From the NCBI GenBank assembly GCA_007121485.1, contig SKKM01000160.1, positions 1 through 20,693 of the forward strand: a stretch of DNA of 20,693 bases, given 5' to 3'. The translations under genes were made by a program, and so were the position numbers. The notes under the pieces are model-generated. The model did not search any database, was not told the origin of the DNA, and saw nothing but the letters and a program-made list of their open reading frames with translations. How positions within the stretch are numbered: the stretch's first letter is position 1; the number at the start of each line of letters is the position of its first letter. The DNA comes from Wenzhouxiangella sp. (lineage in GTDB: Bacteria; Pseudomonadota; Gammaproteobacteria; Xanthomonadales; Wenzhouxiangellaceae). Of the stretch, positions 1 to 7,253 are shown piece by piece.

Positions 1-507
1 CAGGCCAAGCGGGCTGAGCACGGGCATCAGCTCGCGGCGGAAGTGGTGATGCAGCCAGCGCCGCTGCTTGCGCGTCCACTTGCTGCGCCGGACGATGTGG
101 ATGCCTTCCTCGGCCAGCGCCGGGGTCAGCTCCTTGTTCATGACGCGGTACTGCTGCTCGATCATCTTGAGCACCGCTTCGCGAATGGCTTCCAGCACGG
201 ACTTGGGCGTCATGCCGTCGGGGCCGGGCTGGTTGGCGCCGTGCTGCATGCGCTGCCTGAGCGAGGCGACCCGGACTTCGAAGAACTCGTCCAGGTTGGT
301 GCAGGAAATGCACAGGAAGCGCAGCCGCTCAAGCAGCGGAATGCGGTTGTCGCTGGCCATGGCCAGCACGCGCTTGGTGAAGGCCAGCAGGCTCAGCTCG
401 CGATTGAACAGCAACTCGGGCGGGCTCAGATCGTCGTCCCGCCACTCGTTCAGCTCCGAGGCCTGTTGGCCCACGCTGCGGCGGGGACGGTCATCGGTCA
501 TGGACAT
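1..507 (-). CDS. ppk1: Polyphosphate kinase 1, N-terminal part (runs off the window)
   Basis: The 169 visible codons encode the N-terminal domain of PPK1, which polymerises the gamma-phosphate of ATP into inorganic polyphosphate. After a polar lead of about 25 residues comes the family hallmark FNRELSLLAFTKRVL, followed by RIPLLERLRFLCISCTNLDE and FFEVRVASLRQRM; these match the four-helix N-domain of PPK1. The catalytic histidines lie further on, outside the window. Two starts are possible, ATG at 507 and ATG at 501 (MSMTDD); neither has a strong ribosome-binding site. It lies 111 nt downstream of bepA on the same strand. No clear promoter is visible in that gap, so co-transcription is possible. 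The identification is secure; only the 3' extent is unknown. Confidence 0.93.
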   Translation of the reverse strand, partial: MSMTDDRPRRSVGQQASELNEWRDDDLSPPELLFNRELSLLAFTKRVLAMASDNRIPLLERLRFLCISCTNLDEFFEVRVASLRQRMQHGANQPGPDGMTPKSVLEAIREAVLKMIEQQYRVMNKELTPALAEEGIHIVRRSKWTRKQRRWLHHHFRRELMPVLSPLGL

Positions 508-618
508 GGTCGAGGGGCAGGCAGCCGAACGTTCCAGGGTCTTGCGTCCACTCTACACCAAGCCAGATTGGCTCGGGCGGGCAGCTTGGGCAATCCGGTC
601 CGGTGCCGTCGACCGCGC

Positions 619-2088
619 TCAGCGACCGGTGTGCAGGCGTCTCACGTGCTGGCTGCGAAAGTCGTTCAGCCGGGCGTTGATGCGCGCGCGCTGGTAAAAG
701 TCCAGATCGTCGCGGGCGATGGCTTTCTCCAGCTGGACGATCGCTTCGGAGACGCCGCCGCGCAGGTAGTAGCTCTCGGCCAGCGCTTCCAGGGCCCTGA
801 CGCTGTCGCCGGAGCGATCGGCGGCGCGCGCCAGCATTTCGGTCATGCGCAGATCGCGCGGGTGATCACGCAGATGCGCCCTGGCCACCGTGGCCGCGCG
901 CGCGGCCAGCTGCGGATCGTTTTCGTGCATCAAGGCGTCGACATACTGCACGGTCACGGCCGCGCTGCCGGGGAAGGATTGGTAAAGCTCGGCGAGGATA
1001 TCAACCGCGTCGCGGCTGTTGCCCTCGGCCAGCAGCAGTTCGGCATGCAAAAGCCTGAACAGCTGACGCTCGGGGTCGGCCTGCAACAGGATTTCGACCT
1101 GCTCACGGGCCTGCTCGAAGCGGCGCGCGCGGATGTTGGCCAGGGCCAGACCGTAGCGCATGGCCTGCTCCGGCCGATCCTCGCGCTCCAGTCGCAGCCG
1201 GAACCAGTCGATGGCCTGGTCCGGGCGATTGCTCATGATCACGCGCAGGCGCGCCTGCACGTAATAGAAAAGGGCCCCGTCGCGAGGTTCCCGGACGGTC
1301 ATCGCGTCTGCCCGGCTGCGCGCTTCGGCGATGCGGTTCACGGTCAGTGGGTGGGTGCGCAGGTACTCGGGTGGCCCCTGGCCCATGGCCCGGCTCGAGG
1401 CGTTCAGCCGTTCGAAGAAAGCCACCATCCCGTGCGGGTCGAAGCCGGCGGCTGCCAGGTAGCGGATGCCGACCCGGTCGGCTTCGGCTTCGGCCTGGCG
1501 GGTGTGGTTGATCGAGAACTGCTGGGCCAGGCCCATGCCGCTCAGCAGGACCGCCTGGCTGGCGTCCGCGTTACCGGCCGCGCCGGCGGCCACGGCCAGG
1601 GCCAGAGTGGCCAGCATCGTTGGCAGGCTGGTCGCCTGCTGTGCCTCCATGGCGCGGGCCAGATGATCCTGGGTCACGTGCGCGACTTCGTGGGCCATCA
1701 CGCCGGCGACTTCGGCTTCCGTGTGAGCGGCCAGGATCAGCCCGGAGTGCATGCCGATCACCCCGGCCGGGGCGGCAAATGCGTTGATGCTGGGTTCCCG
1801 AATCACGAAAAAGCTGAACGGCGCATTGCTGCGCGAGGAGAACGAGACGATGCGGAAACCCATGTCCTTGAAGTAATCGCGGATCATGGGATCCTCGATC
1901 AGCAGATTGTTGGCGCGTAGAAAGCGCTCGAAGTCCTCGGCGAAAGTCCGTTCCTGTTCGGGGCTGAGCACGCGCGTCGTCGTGCTGCCCATTTCCGGCA
2001 GGCGCACCGACGACTGTGCCGCTACACTGAAGCTGGTCAGGGCAAGCACGCCAGCGAGAAGAAGTTGTCCGAGGAAGCGCGGCATCAT
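619..2088 (-). CDS. bepA: BepA-type periplasmic M48 metalloprotease/chaperone with TPR domain
   Basis: This 489-residue protein has a signal peptide (about residues 1-25, ending SVAAQ), an M48 zinc-protease domain and a C-terminal TPR-like helical domain from about residue 270. The zinc motif HEVAH is at 133-137, and the third ligand is most likely Glu202 in the EADRVG segment. His246, in RTHPL, matches the position of the autoinhibitory 'His switch' of E. coli BepA (H246 from memory). Length matches E. coli BepA (about 487). BepA works in the periplasm on stalled LptD and on BAM substrates, degrading misassembled outer-membrane proteins. The start is MM at 2088/2085, which gives a clean signal peptide. 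It is divergent from the tus genes across 53 bp and is followed by ppk1. Confidence 0.94.
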   Translation of the reverse strand: MMPRFLGQLLLAGVLALTSFSVAAQSSVRLPEMGSTTTRVLSPEQERTFAEDFERFLRANNLLIEDPMIRDYFKDMGFRIVSFSSRSNAPFSFFVIREPSINAFAAPAGVIGMHSGLILAAHTEAEVAGVMAHEVAHVTQDHLARAMEAQQATSLPTMLATLALAVAAGAAGNADASQAVLLSGMGLAQQFSINHTRQAEAEADRVGIRYLAAAGFDPHGMVAFFERLNASSRAMGQGPPEYLRTHPLTVNRIAEARSRADAMTVREPRDGALFYYVQARLRVIMSNRPDQAIDWFRLRLEREDRPEQAMRYGLALANIRARRFEQAREQVEILLQADPERQLFRLLHAELLLAEGNSRDAVDILAELYQSFPGSAAVTVQYVDALMHENDPQLAARAATVARAHLRDHPRDLRMTEMLARAADRSGDSVRALEALAESYYLRGGVSEAIVQLEKAIARDDLDFYQRARINARLNDFRSQHVRRLHTGR

Positions 2089-2141
2089 GCAGCTAAGACC
2101 AGAAGCGCCGATTTAGGTTTCACGAACCCAGAGGATAGCCC

Positions 2142-2468
2142 GTGCCGTATGACGAGGTCATGCTGATTCGTTGTCCGCCGGACGCCGCTGGCCTGGATGC
2201 CGTGCTTTCGCACCTTCGCACCCGGCCTGGCGGCCGCCTGCTGCTGTTCTTTCATGGCCCGGGGCTGGACTGGGCGGGATCGCCGGCCGCACAGCAGGGC
2301 CTGGCCGGCCTCGACGAGACCGCGATTCGAATGCTGTGCGCGGCCGGCTGGCGGCGCCGACATAGCGGAGCGCCGCCCGCCGGCTGGCCGTTGGGCAGCC
2401 TGGTCCAGTTCTGGCATGCGGCCGACCGGAGTGCCTCCATCGCCAGTTTCGGGGCCCGCCGTGAGTGA
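2142..2468 (+). CDS. tusD: TusD/DsrE-like sulfur relay protein
   Basis: The 108-residue protein is of the DsrE/TusD type. The segment LLLFFHGPGLDWA resembles the strand-plus-loop of TusD (FYREGV region), AIRMLCAAGWRRR places Cys66 where TusD has its sulfur-carrying cysteine, and the C-terminal GSLVQFWHAADRSASIASFG matches the family end. TusD accepts persulfide sulfur from TusA in the relay that builds 2-thiouridine in tRNA; the related DsrE works in sulfur oxidation. The start is GTG at 2142, supported by AGAGGA 7 nt upstream; an in-frame ATG at 2160 has poorer spacing. It is shorter than E. coli TusD (128). Its stop overlaps the GTG start of the next gene. Function is inferred from weak similarity plus the DsrC neighbour. 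Confidence 0.7.
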   Translation: MPYDEVMLIRCPPDAAGLDAVLSHLRTRPGGRLLLFFHGPGLDWAGSPAAQQGLAGLDETAIRMLCAAGWRRRHSGAPPAGWPLGSLVQFWHAADRSASIASFGARRE

Positions 2469-2769
2469 GCGCATCTACCGTATCGTGGTCGACGGTCTGC
2501 CGGAGGCGCTGGACCGGCGTGAATTGCTGGAGCTGGTGCTGGCCGCGGCCAGCCTGGATTTGCGCGTGCAGGTGCTGCTGCTGGGCAGGGCCCGGGAATT
2601 GCTGCGCGGCAGTGAGCATGCTGGATGGAGACAGCTGCTCGAGCAGGACCTGGCCGAGGTGCTGGTCGGTGACTCCGAGGACGCCCTGGCCCCCGTGCCG
2701 GGCGCTCGCTGGGAGTCTGCGGCGGCGGCGCCGACTTCGCCGCAGGCCGTGGTGGTCGTACGAACATGA
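2461..2769 (+). CDS. tusC: TusC/DsrF-like sulfur relay protein
   Basis: This 102-residue protein uses a GTG start at 2461 that overlaps the preceding stop by 8 nt. It resembles TusC/DsrF: RRELLELVLAAASLDLRVQV and LLLGRARELLRG follow the TusC pattern of a helix, a strand and a GVFQLLSG-like loop. No cysteine is present, which fits because TusC is not the sulfur-carrying subunit. The C-terminal half is diverged and ends in VVVVRT. In E. coli TusB, TusC and TusD form a hexamer; no TusB-like gene follows here, and the next gene is tusE/dsrC instead. The assignment rests on position between TusD-like and DsrC-like genes and on weak similarity. Confidence 0.6.
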   Translation: MSERIYRIVVDGLPEALDRRELLELVLAAASLDLRVQVLLLGRARELLRGSEHAGWRQLLEQDLAEVLVGDSEDALAPVPGARWESAAAAPTSPQAVVVVRT

Positions 2770-3116
2770 GCGCGCCAAAGGATGGACACGCTTTGCCTGC
2801 CGATGATGGGGCGCTAAGGCTCGATGAGCATGGACATCTTGCCGATGCGAGCGACTGGACGCCGGCCGTGGCTCGCTGGCTGGCGGCCGTTGACGGGGTG
2901 GTTCTGGATGAAGAGCAGTGGTGGTTGATCGAATACGTGCGCGAGTATCATCTGCGCTACGGCAACCCGCCGCTGATGCGAACCCTGGTTGCCGCGCTGA
3001 AGAAAGCCAGGCCGGAGGTGGCGGGCAGCCGCCACCTTTATCGCCTGTTCCCGGACGGCCCCGTGCGGCTGGCGTGCAAGTACGGCGGATTGCCGCCCCC
3101 GGACTGGTGCCTGTGA
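2766..3116 (+). CDS. tusE: TusE/DsrC family sulfur carrier with two C-terminal cysteines
   Basis: This 116-residue protein is a clear TusE/DsrC homologue. WTPAVARWLA, EEQWWLIEYVREYHLRYGNPP, SRHLYRLFPDGP and the C-terminal CKYGGLPPPDWCL all follow the family. TusE takes sulfur from TusBCD and delivers it to MnmA for tRNA 2-thiouridine. The penultimate Cys115 is the carrier cysteine (CysA). Cys104 lies 11 positions before it, the spacing of the second cysteine (CysB) of true DsrC proteins, which E. coli TusE lacks. The start ATG overlaps the tusC-like stop as ATGA, implying translational coupling. No dsrAB or other sulfite-reductase gene is visible, so tRNA thiolation is the likelier role, but the second cysteine leaves a DsrC-like redox role open. 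Confidence 0.88.
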   Translation: MSAPKDGHALPADDGALRLDEHGHLADASDWTPAVARWLAAVDGVVLDEEQWWLIEYVREYHLRYGNPPLMRTLVAALKKARPEVAGSRHLYRLFPDGPVRLACKYGGLPPPDWCL

Positions 3117-3173
3117 TAGCAAAGCGGCTTGCGCCGATTGATTGCGGACCAAATCAAGACCCTGGAGAAACTG

Positions 3174-3434
3174 ATGTCTCAACCGACCATCGTGATGTAC
3201 GCCACATCGAGCTGTCCCTACTGCGTCGCCGCCCGCAGCCTGCTGCAGTCCAAGGGTGTGCGCTGGACCGAAGTTTCGGTCGATCTGCAGAGCGGCAAAC
3301 GGGCCGAAATGATGCAGCGCAGCGGCCGACATACCGTTCCCCAGATCTTCATCGGAGACTGTCATGTCGGTGGTTTCGACGATCTGAGCCTGCTGGATCG
3401 CCAGGGCGAACTGGATCGGCTGCTGGAAGGCTAG
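3174..3434 (+). CDS. grxC: Glutaredoxin 3
   Basis: This 86-residue protein is a glutaredoxin with the dithiol active site CPYC at residues 14-17, the cis-proline segment TVPQIFI at 54-60 (Pro56) and the glutathione-binding GGFDDL at 66-71. It reduces disulfides and glutathione mixed disulfides in the cytoplasm using glutathione. The length matches E. coli Grx3 (about 83). The ATG at 3174 is chosen because GGAG at 3164-3167 stands 6 nt upstream and the family N-terminus begins within a few residues of the first strand. It follows the tusE/dsrC gene by 57 nt on the same strand and may be read with it; the linkage with a cysteine-based sulfur relay is suggestive only. Confidence 0.93.
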   Translation: MSQPTIVMYATSSCPYCVAARSLLQSKGVRWTEVSVDLQSGKRAEMMQRSGRHTVPQIFIGDCHVGGFDDLSLLDRQGELDRLLEG

Positions 3435-3498
3435 GAAACCTTTAGAGATTTTCTGGGCTCGAGGGCGATACCGCTCCGGGGCGGCGCCCGGCCCGCGC

Positions 3499-3504
3499 TA
3501 TAAT
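3499..3504 (+). promoter_or_regulatory. Perfect -10 hexamer upstream of isocitrate dehydrogenase
   Basis: TATAAT lies 42 nt before the GTG start of the downstream gene, in an otherwise GC-rich stretch. No good -35 hexamer is found 16-18 bp upstream, so this is a half-supported sigma-70 promoter. Transcription from it would begin near 3511 and leave a leader of about 36 nt. Confidence 0.45.
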
Positions 3505-3546
3505 CCGTGACGCAAATCCTGACCTTTCAAATCTGACTGATATCGC

Positions 3547-4554
3547 GTGACGCAACAAATCACCGTCATCCGGGGCGACGGCATTGGCCCCGAGATCATG
3601 GACGCCGCGCTCAAGGTGCTTGACGCGCTCGAGGCGGGCCTGAGCTACGACTTCCAGCTCGCCGGCCTGGCCGCCCAGGACGAGACCGGCGAGTTGCTGC
3701 CTGCGGCCACGCTGGGATCGATCGAACGCAACGGGATTGCGCTCAAGTCGCCCCTGACCACGCCGGTGGGCGGCGGCTTCAAGTCCCTGAACGTGGCCCT
3801 GCGCAAGCACTTCGACCTCTACGCCAATGTCCGGCCGGCCATCAGCTTCCGCGGCTCCCTGTCGCGCTACGAAAACGTGGACCTGATCACCGTGCGCGAA
3901 AATACCGAGGGTGCCTACCTTGCCGAAGGCGCGTTCACGGCGCCCGACGGCAGCCGCGCCGAGTCGAAGATGGTCGCAACGCGCATTGGCTGCGAGCGCA
4001 TTGTCCGTTTCGCCTTCGAACTGGCCCGGCGGGCCGGCCGCAAGCGCGTCACCGTGGTCCACAAGGCCAACATCCTCAAGGACGTCACCGGCATGTTCCT
4101 GAGCGTGGCCCGTGACGTCGCCTCGGACTACGTGGACGTCGACTGCGACGACATGATCGTCGACAACGCGTGCATGCAGCTGGTCATGCGCCCGGAGCGT
4201 TTCGACGTGATCGTGACCACCAACCTGTTCGGCGACATCATTTCCGACCTCTGTGCGGGGCTGGTCGGCGGGCTGGGGCTGGCGCCGGGCGCCAACATCG
4301 GCGAAAAGGCCGCCATGTTCGAGGCCGTCCACGGTTCGGCACCCGACATCGCCGGGCGAGGCATCGCCAACCCATGCGCCCTGCTGTTGGCAGCGGCGCA
4401 GATGCTGGAACATATGGAAATGCACGACAAGGCGCGGCGCCTGCGCCTGGCCATCGGCGATGCGATCGCCTCGGCCGATCGCACCACGCCGGACCTGGGC
4501 GGGCGCGGCACGACCGAGGCCTTCGCGCAGGCGATCTGCGAGCGCGTCCGCTGA
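3547..4554 (+). CDS. NAD-dependent isocitrate dehydrogenase (short, 335-residue type)
   Basis: The protein belongs to the isocitrate/isopropylmalate dehydrogenase superfamily. Motifs include GDGIGPEI (10-17), SPLTTPVGGGFKSLNVALRK (68-87, substrate loop), YANVRP (92-97), RENTEGAY (117-124), VHKANILK (171-178, catalytic Lys173) and the metal-binding DLCAGLVGG region. In the cofactor loop VHGSAPDIAG (261-270), Asp267-Ile268 occupy the place of the Lys-Tyr pair that selects NADP in E. coli Icd, which predicts NAD. The GTAPVGGGF/SLNVALR pattern fits isocitrate rather than isopropylmalate as substrate. It acts in the TCA cycle. The start must be GTG 3547: an in-frame TGA at 3538-3540 blocks extension and no Shine-Dalgarno is seen. 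Homoisocitrate or tartrate dehydrogenase activity is less likely. Confidence 0.86.
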   Translation: MTQQITVIRGDGIGPEIMDAALKVLDALEAGLSYDFQLAGLAAQDETGELLPAATLGSIERNGIALKSPLTTPVGGGFKSLNVALRKHFDLYANVRPAISFRGSLSRYENVDLITVRENTEGAYLAEGAFTAPDGSRAESKMVATRIGCERIVRFAFELARRAGRKRVTVVHKANILKDVTGMFLSVARDVASDYVDVDCDDMIVDNACMQLVMRPERFDVIVTTNLFGDIISDLCAGLVGGLGLAPGANIGEKAAMFEAVHGSAPDIAGRGIANPCALLLAAAQMLEHMEMHDKARRLRLAIGDAIASADRTTPDLGGRGTTEAFAQAICERVR

Positions 4555-4624
4555 CCCGGATCCCAGGTCCGCGCCGGCCCTGCCCGGGGCGGGAACCCCC
4601 TCACGGGCCAGGTTAATGCCCTGA

Positions 4625-4642
4625 TGTTGCGGGATCGCAACA
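4625..4642. repeat. Inverted repeat after the isocitrate dehydrogenase gene
   Basis: TGTTGCG and CGCAACA form a perfect 7-bp stem around a GGAT loop; flanking CCC (4619-4621) and GGG (4643-4645) could extend it past a 3-nt bulge. It starts 71 nt after the stop codon. There is no T-tract immediately after it, so it is at best a weak or factor-assisted terminator, or an RNA 3'-end protector. Confidence 0.4.
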
Positions 4643-4693
4643 GGGTTGCGCGTTCGGTGACCCTGCTTACCTGCTGTTTTTCATGCGTTTTTC

Positions 4694-4718
4694 CCGCGCC
4701 AAAAAATATTTGGCGCGG
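4694..4718. repeat. 10-bp palindrome CCGCGCCAAA/TTTGGCGCGG upstream of the FadL-like gene
   Basis: Perfect 10-bp arms (4694-4703 and 4709-4718) surround the 5-nt AAATA. The heptamer TTGGCGC recurs directly at 4752-4758, so the short region before the FadL-like start carries three copies, one inverted. This looks more like an operator than a terminator, since no T-tract follows on either strand. The regulator is unknown. Confidence 0.45.
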
Positions 4719-4780
4719 CTCGTTGTGTTTCCGCCAACGAAATGTTTACACTTGGCGCTAAATCTTCGAACGCAGTTCCA

Positions 4781-5956
4781 GTGAAATACAGGCGGTTTGC
4801 TCTCTGGCTTCTAGCGGTTGCGATGCTTGGCGCGACCGGATCGGCGACTGCGCGTCTCCCGGCAGCCGGCGTCGGGGGCACCTACGGCAACCTGGCCTGG
4901 TTCCTCGTGGCCTTCGAACTGGGCCCGTGGGAGGAATACCTGATCCATGAGTTGACGCCCGACCTGGATCGACTGACCGACCAGCCCACGCCCACGGTCT
5001 CTTGGATTCGACTGGACGAGGGCATTCTGCTGCCGGATTTCGCCGCCGCCTTGCTGCAACCCTCACTCAACAGACCCGCGCTGACCCTGGCGCGTACGGA
5101 CGTGGTTGTACAGAATGGGGCCGGTTTGCCGGTGGGGATGGACTGGCAGCGCCTGGAGCGGTCACTGATGATGCCGGGGATCACCACCCGGATGTCGGAG
5201 CGCAGCGCGGTTTCCGTATCCGCCGTGCTGGCCACCCAGCGCTTCGTCGCCGCCGGCATGAACCTGCGCGAAGACGATGATTCGGTGCCGGGCTGGAGCC
5301 AGTCCGCGACCATCAGTGGGCAGCCCGACGTCGCCTACGGCGCCGGCATGCGCTTCGCCTTGAGCGGCGAACCGATGGCCGGCGTCACGCTGGAAGCCTC
5401 GTTCCAGTCGCGTATCGACATGAGTGAACTGGCTTCCGTGCAGGGCGTGCACGGCAGCCGGGCGGAGCTGGACATTCCCTCGCGCATGCAGATCGGCATG
5501 CAGCTGCGTGCGGGCACTCGAAGCTCGATCAACCTGGGCGTCGAGCAGATCTTCTACAGCGAGGTGGGCGCATTCCCCTCACGGGCGCTGCCGGCCCGTT
5601 TCAACGCGCTGCTGGGCGACAGCACCAGCCCCCAGTTCGGCTGGGACGACCTGGTCGTGTACAACATCGGCTGGACCTGGCGGCATGAGAGCCGCTTCGA
5701 AGTGTCGGTGGATTACCGCACCCGCTCGCAGCCGCGCCCAAGTGCTCCGGCACTGGCCTCCGCGCTGGAGCCCGAGCTGGCCCAGAACGCCTTCCTCGTC
5801 GGGCTGAGCAAGGACGTGGGCGAGCGCTCCAGGCTGCAGCTGAACGCGGCCTATGCGCCGCCGGAATTCGCCTTTGGCGGCAACGTGCTCGGCGTGGTCG
5901 CCGATCGACTGGACCAGAGCTTCGAAGTCCAGGCGATGTGGCGCCACCAGTTCTAG
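4781..5956 (+). CDS. FadL-like outer-membrane beta-barrel transport protein
   Basis: With the GTG start at 4781 the protein has 391 residues and begins with a textbook signal peptide: KYRR, then a hydrophobic stretch to about residue 24 ending ATGSATA. The longer ATG at 4742 would put 13 extra residues ahead of that signal, so GTG is preferred, although neither start has a clear ribosome-binding site. The mature part shows alternating strand patterns and ends in Phe (WRHQF), typical of BAM substrates. IPSRMQIGMQLRAG, NLGVEQIFYSE, FGWDDLVVYNIGWTWR and SVDYRTRSQP resemble the later strands of FadL/TodX proteins, which take up fatty acids and other hydrophobic compounds. The N-terminal 'hatch' is not obvious. 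The substrate cannot be told; membership in another barrel family is possible. Confidence 0.62.
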   Translation: MKYRRFALWLLAVAMLGATGSATARLPAAGVGGTYGNLAWFLVAFELGPWEEYLIHELTPDLDRLTDQPTPTVSWIRLDEGILLPDFAAALLQPSLNRPALTLARTDVVVQNGAGLPVGMDWQRLERSLMMPGITTRMSERSAVSVSAVLATQRFVAAGMNLREDDDSVPGWSQSATISGQPDVAYGAGMRFALSGEPMAGVTLEASFQSRIDMSELASVQGVHGSRAELDIPSRMQIGMQLRAGTRSSINLGVEQIFYSEVGAFPSRALPARFNALLGDSTSPQFGWDDLVVYNIGWTWRHESRFEVSVDYRTRSQPRPSAPALASALEPELAQNAFLVGLSKDVGERSRLQLNAAYAPPEFAFGGNVLGVVADRLDQSFEVQAMWRHQF

Positions 5957-6022
5957 GGCGGCACCGGCGTGCCAAACGCCGCATCTTCATCCCCGCAAGA
6001 CAACACTCCTCAAGACGGTCAA

Positions 6023-6058
6023 GCCCGGTAGCCTCCCGCGGGGAGAGGTCTACCGGGC
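6023..6058. repeat. Long stem-loop between the FadL-like gene and the PerM-like gene
   Basis: GCCCGGTAG (6023-6031) and CTACCGGGC (6050-6058) are perfect 9-bp arms, and inside them CTCCC (6033-6037) pairs with GGGAG (6041-6045). The structure begins 66 nt after the stop of the upstream gene and lies just before the putative promoter of the next. No T-tract follows on either strand, so simple intrinsic termination is not supported; an RNA 3' end or a protein-binding palindrome is possible. Confidence 0.45.
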
Positions 6059-6082
6059 AGCTGGATTCATTCGTTCTGGCCT

Positions 6083-6088
6083 TATACT
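6083..6088 (+). promoter_or_regulatory. Candidate -10 hexamer for the PerM-like/murL/murD2 operon
   Basis: TATACT matches the sigma-70 -10 consensus at five of six positions and lies only 7 nt before the ATG at 6096. If used, transcription would start at or next to the A of the start codon, giving a leaderless message. No convincing -35 hexamer is found at 17 +/- 1 bp. Confidence 0.35.
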
Positions 6089-6095
6089 GAGCGCC

Positions 6096-7250
6096 ATGTT
6101 TAGCCGTCTGAACGAATGGTACCAGCGTCATTTCTCTGACCCGCAAGTGGTCATCCTGGCGCTTTTCCTCGTCGTCGGCGTTTTGGTCGTGCTGGTATTC
6201 GGCCGCATGCTGGCGCCGGTGTTTGCCAGCCTGATCATTGCCTACCTGCTGGAAGGCGTGGTGCAAAGACTGCAGCGCGTGGGCCTGCCGCGCCTGCTCA
6301 GCGTGTTGTCGGTGTTCACCGCCTTCATGGCGGCCCTGTTCTTCCTGCTGTTCACCCTGCTGCCGCTGATTACCCGCCAGCTCGAAGGCATAGTGGCCGA
6401 ACTGCCCAGGTTCATTCGCCTTGCCCAGGAGTGGTTGGCCACCTTGCCGGAGCGCTTCCCGCAGCTGGTGGCGAACGGTTCGAATGCCCTTGAAGAATCC
6501 GGCATGCTCGGCGAAGACACCGAGCCGCTGGCGCTGATTTCGCAGGAGGAGCTTTCCAGGCTGCTGGATAATCTGGGTGGCGAGCTGACTCGCTGGGGGA
6601 CGCAACTGCTGCAACCCCAGGCCGTGCTGAACGTGGTCAGCCTGCTGATTTTTCTCGTTATCGTGCCGGTGCTGGTGTTCTTCTTCCTCAAGGACAAGGA
6701 TCGCCTGATCGCCTGGTTCGCCAACTACCTGCCGCGCGATCATGCCCTGGCCGCGACGGTGTGGAGAGAAGTCGACGTGCAGATCGCCAACTATGTCCGC
6801 GGCAAGGCGCTGGAGATTCTGATCGTTTGGATCGTCACCTATATCGTCTTCTCGATTCTGGGCATGCCCTTCGCCATGCTGTTGTCCATGGTGGTCGGTT
6901 TTTCGGTGCTGATTCCGTATATTGGCGCGGCCGTGGTCACGATTCCCGTGGCCCTGGTCGCCCTGTTTGCATTCGGCGGACTGACCGCCCAGTTCTGGTA
7001 CGTGATGATCGCCTATTTCATCATCCAGGCCCTGGACGGCAATGTGCTGGTGCCGATTCTTTTCTCCGAGGTGGTCGACCTGCACCCGGTTGCGATCATC
7101 AGCGCCATACTCGTCTTCGGCGGCATTTGGGGCTTCTGGGGCGTGTTCTTCGCCATTCCGCTGGCTACGCTGGTCAACGCCGTGCTGAGAGCCTGGCCGC
7201 GCGTCCGGCGGGAGTCCGACGAGGCGGCTCCGGCGGCCAACGCAGCCTGA
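6096..7250 (+). CDS. AI-2E family transporter (PerM-like) membrane protein
   Basis: The 384-residue protein is an integral membrane protein of the PerM/AI-2E exporter family (formerly UPF0118). Hydrophobic segments lie at about residues 17-36, 38-53, 68-92, 177-198, 238-256, 258-292, 299-318 and 331-362, with a soluble helical part at about 95-175 and the family-typical DQ(I)ANYVRGKALE stretch at 227-240. The C-terminal ALDGNVLVPILFSEVVDLHPVAIISAILVFGGIWGFWG is the strongest family signature. Relatives include E. coli PerM, TqsA (AI-2 export) and some Na+/H+ antiporters; the substrate here cannot be assigned. ATG 6096 is chosen because it opens directly on the conserved amphipathic N-terminus; longer in-frame extensions read through the upstream stem-loop. 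murL starts 3 nt after its stop. Confidence 0.88.
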   Translation: MFSRLNEWYQRHFSDPQVVILALFLVVGVLVVLVFGRMLAPVFASLIIAYLLEGVVQRLQRVGLPRLLSVLSVFTAFMAALFFLLFTLLPLITRQLEGIVAELPRFIRLAQEWLATLPERFPQLVANGSNALEESGMLGEDTEPLALISQEELSRLLDNLGGELTRWGTQLLQPQAVLNVVSLLIFLVIVPVLVFFFLKDKDRLIAWFANYLPRDHALAATVWREVDVQIANYVRGKALEILIVWIVTYIVFSILGMPFAMLLSMVVGFSVLIPYIGAAVVTIPVALVALFAFGGLTAQFWYVMIAYFIIQALDGNVLVPILFSEVVDLHPVAIISAILVFGGIWGFWGVFFAIPLATLVNAVLRAWPRVRRESDEAAPAANAA

Positions 7251-7253
7251 ACC

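Noticed and set aside
43..1920. A 625-codon open frame antisense to ppk1 and bepA
   Set aside because: bepA has a signal peptide, zinc motif and His switch, and ppk1 its N-domain motif; the antisense product matches nothing and is again a composition artefact.
3507..3561. GTGACGCAA occurring twice (3507 and 3547), the second being the isocitrate dehydrogenase start
   Set aside because: A 9-nt match 40 nt apart is short; the first copy is followed in frame by stops before any usable product, so it is not an alternative start, and no regulatory meaning is supported.
4742..4780. ATG 4742 as the start of the FadL-like protein
   Set aside because: It would place 13 polar residues ahead of the KYRR-plus-hydrophobic signal peptide; GTG 4781 gives a standard signal sequence. 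Not fully settled because neither has a clear ribosome-binding site.
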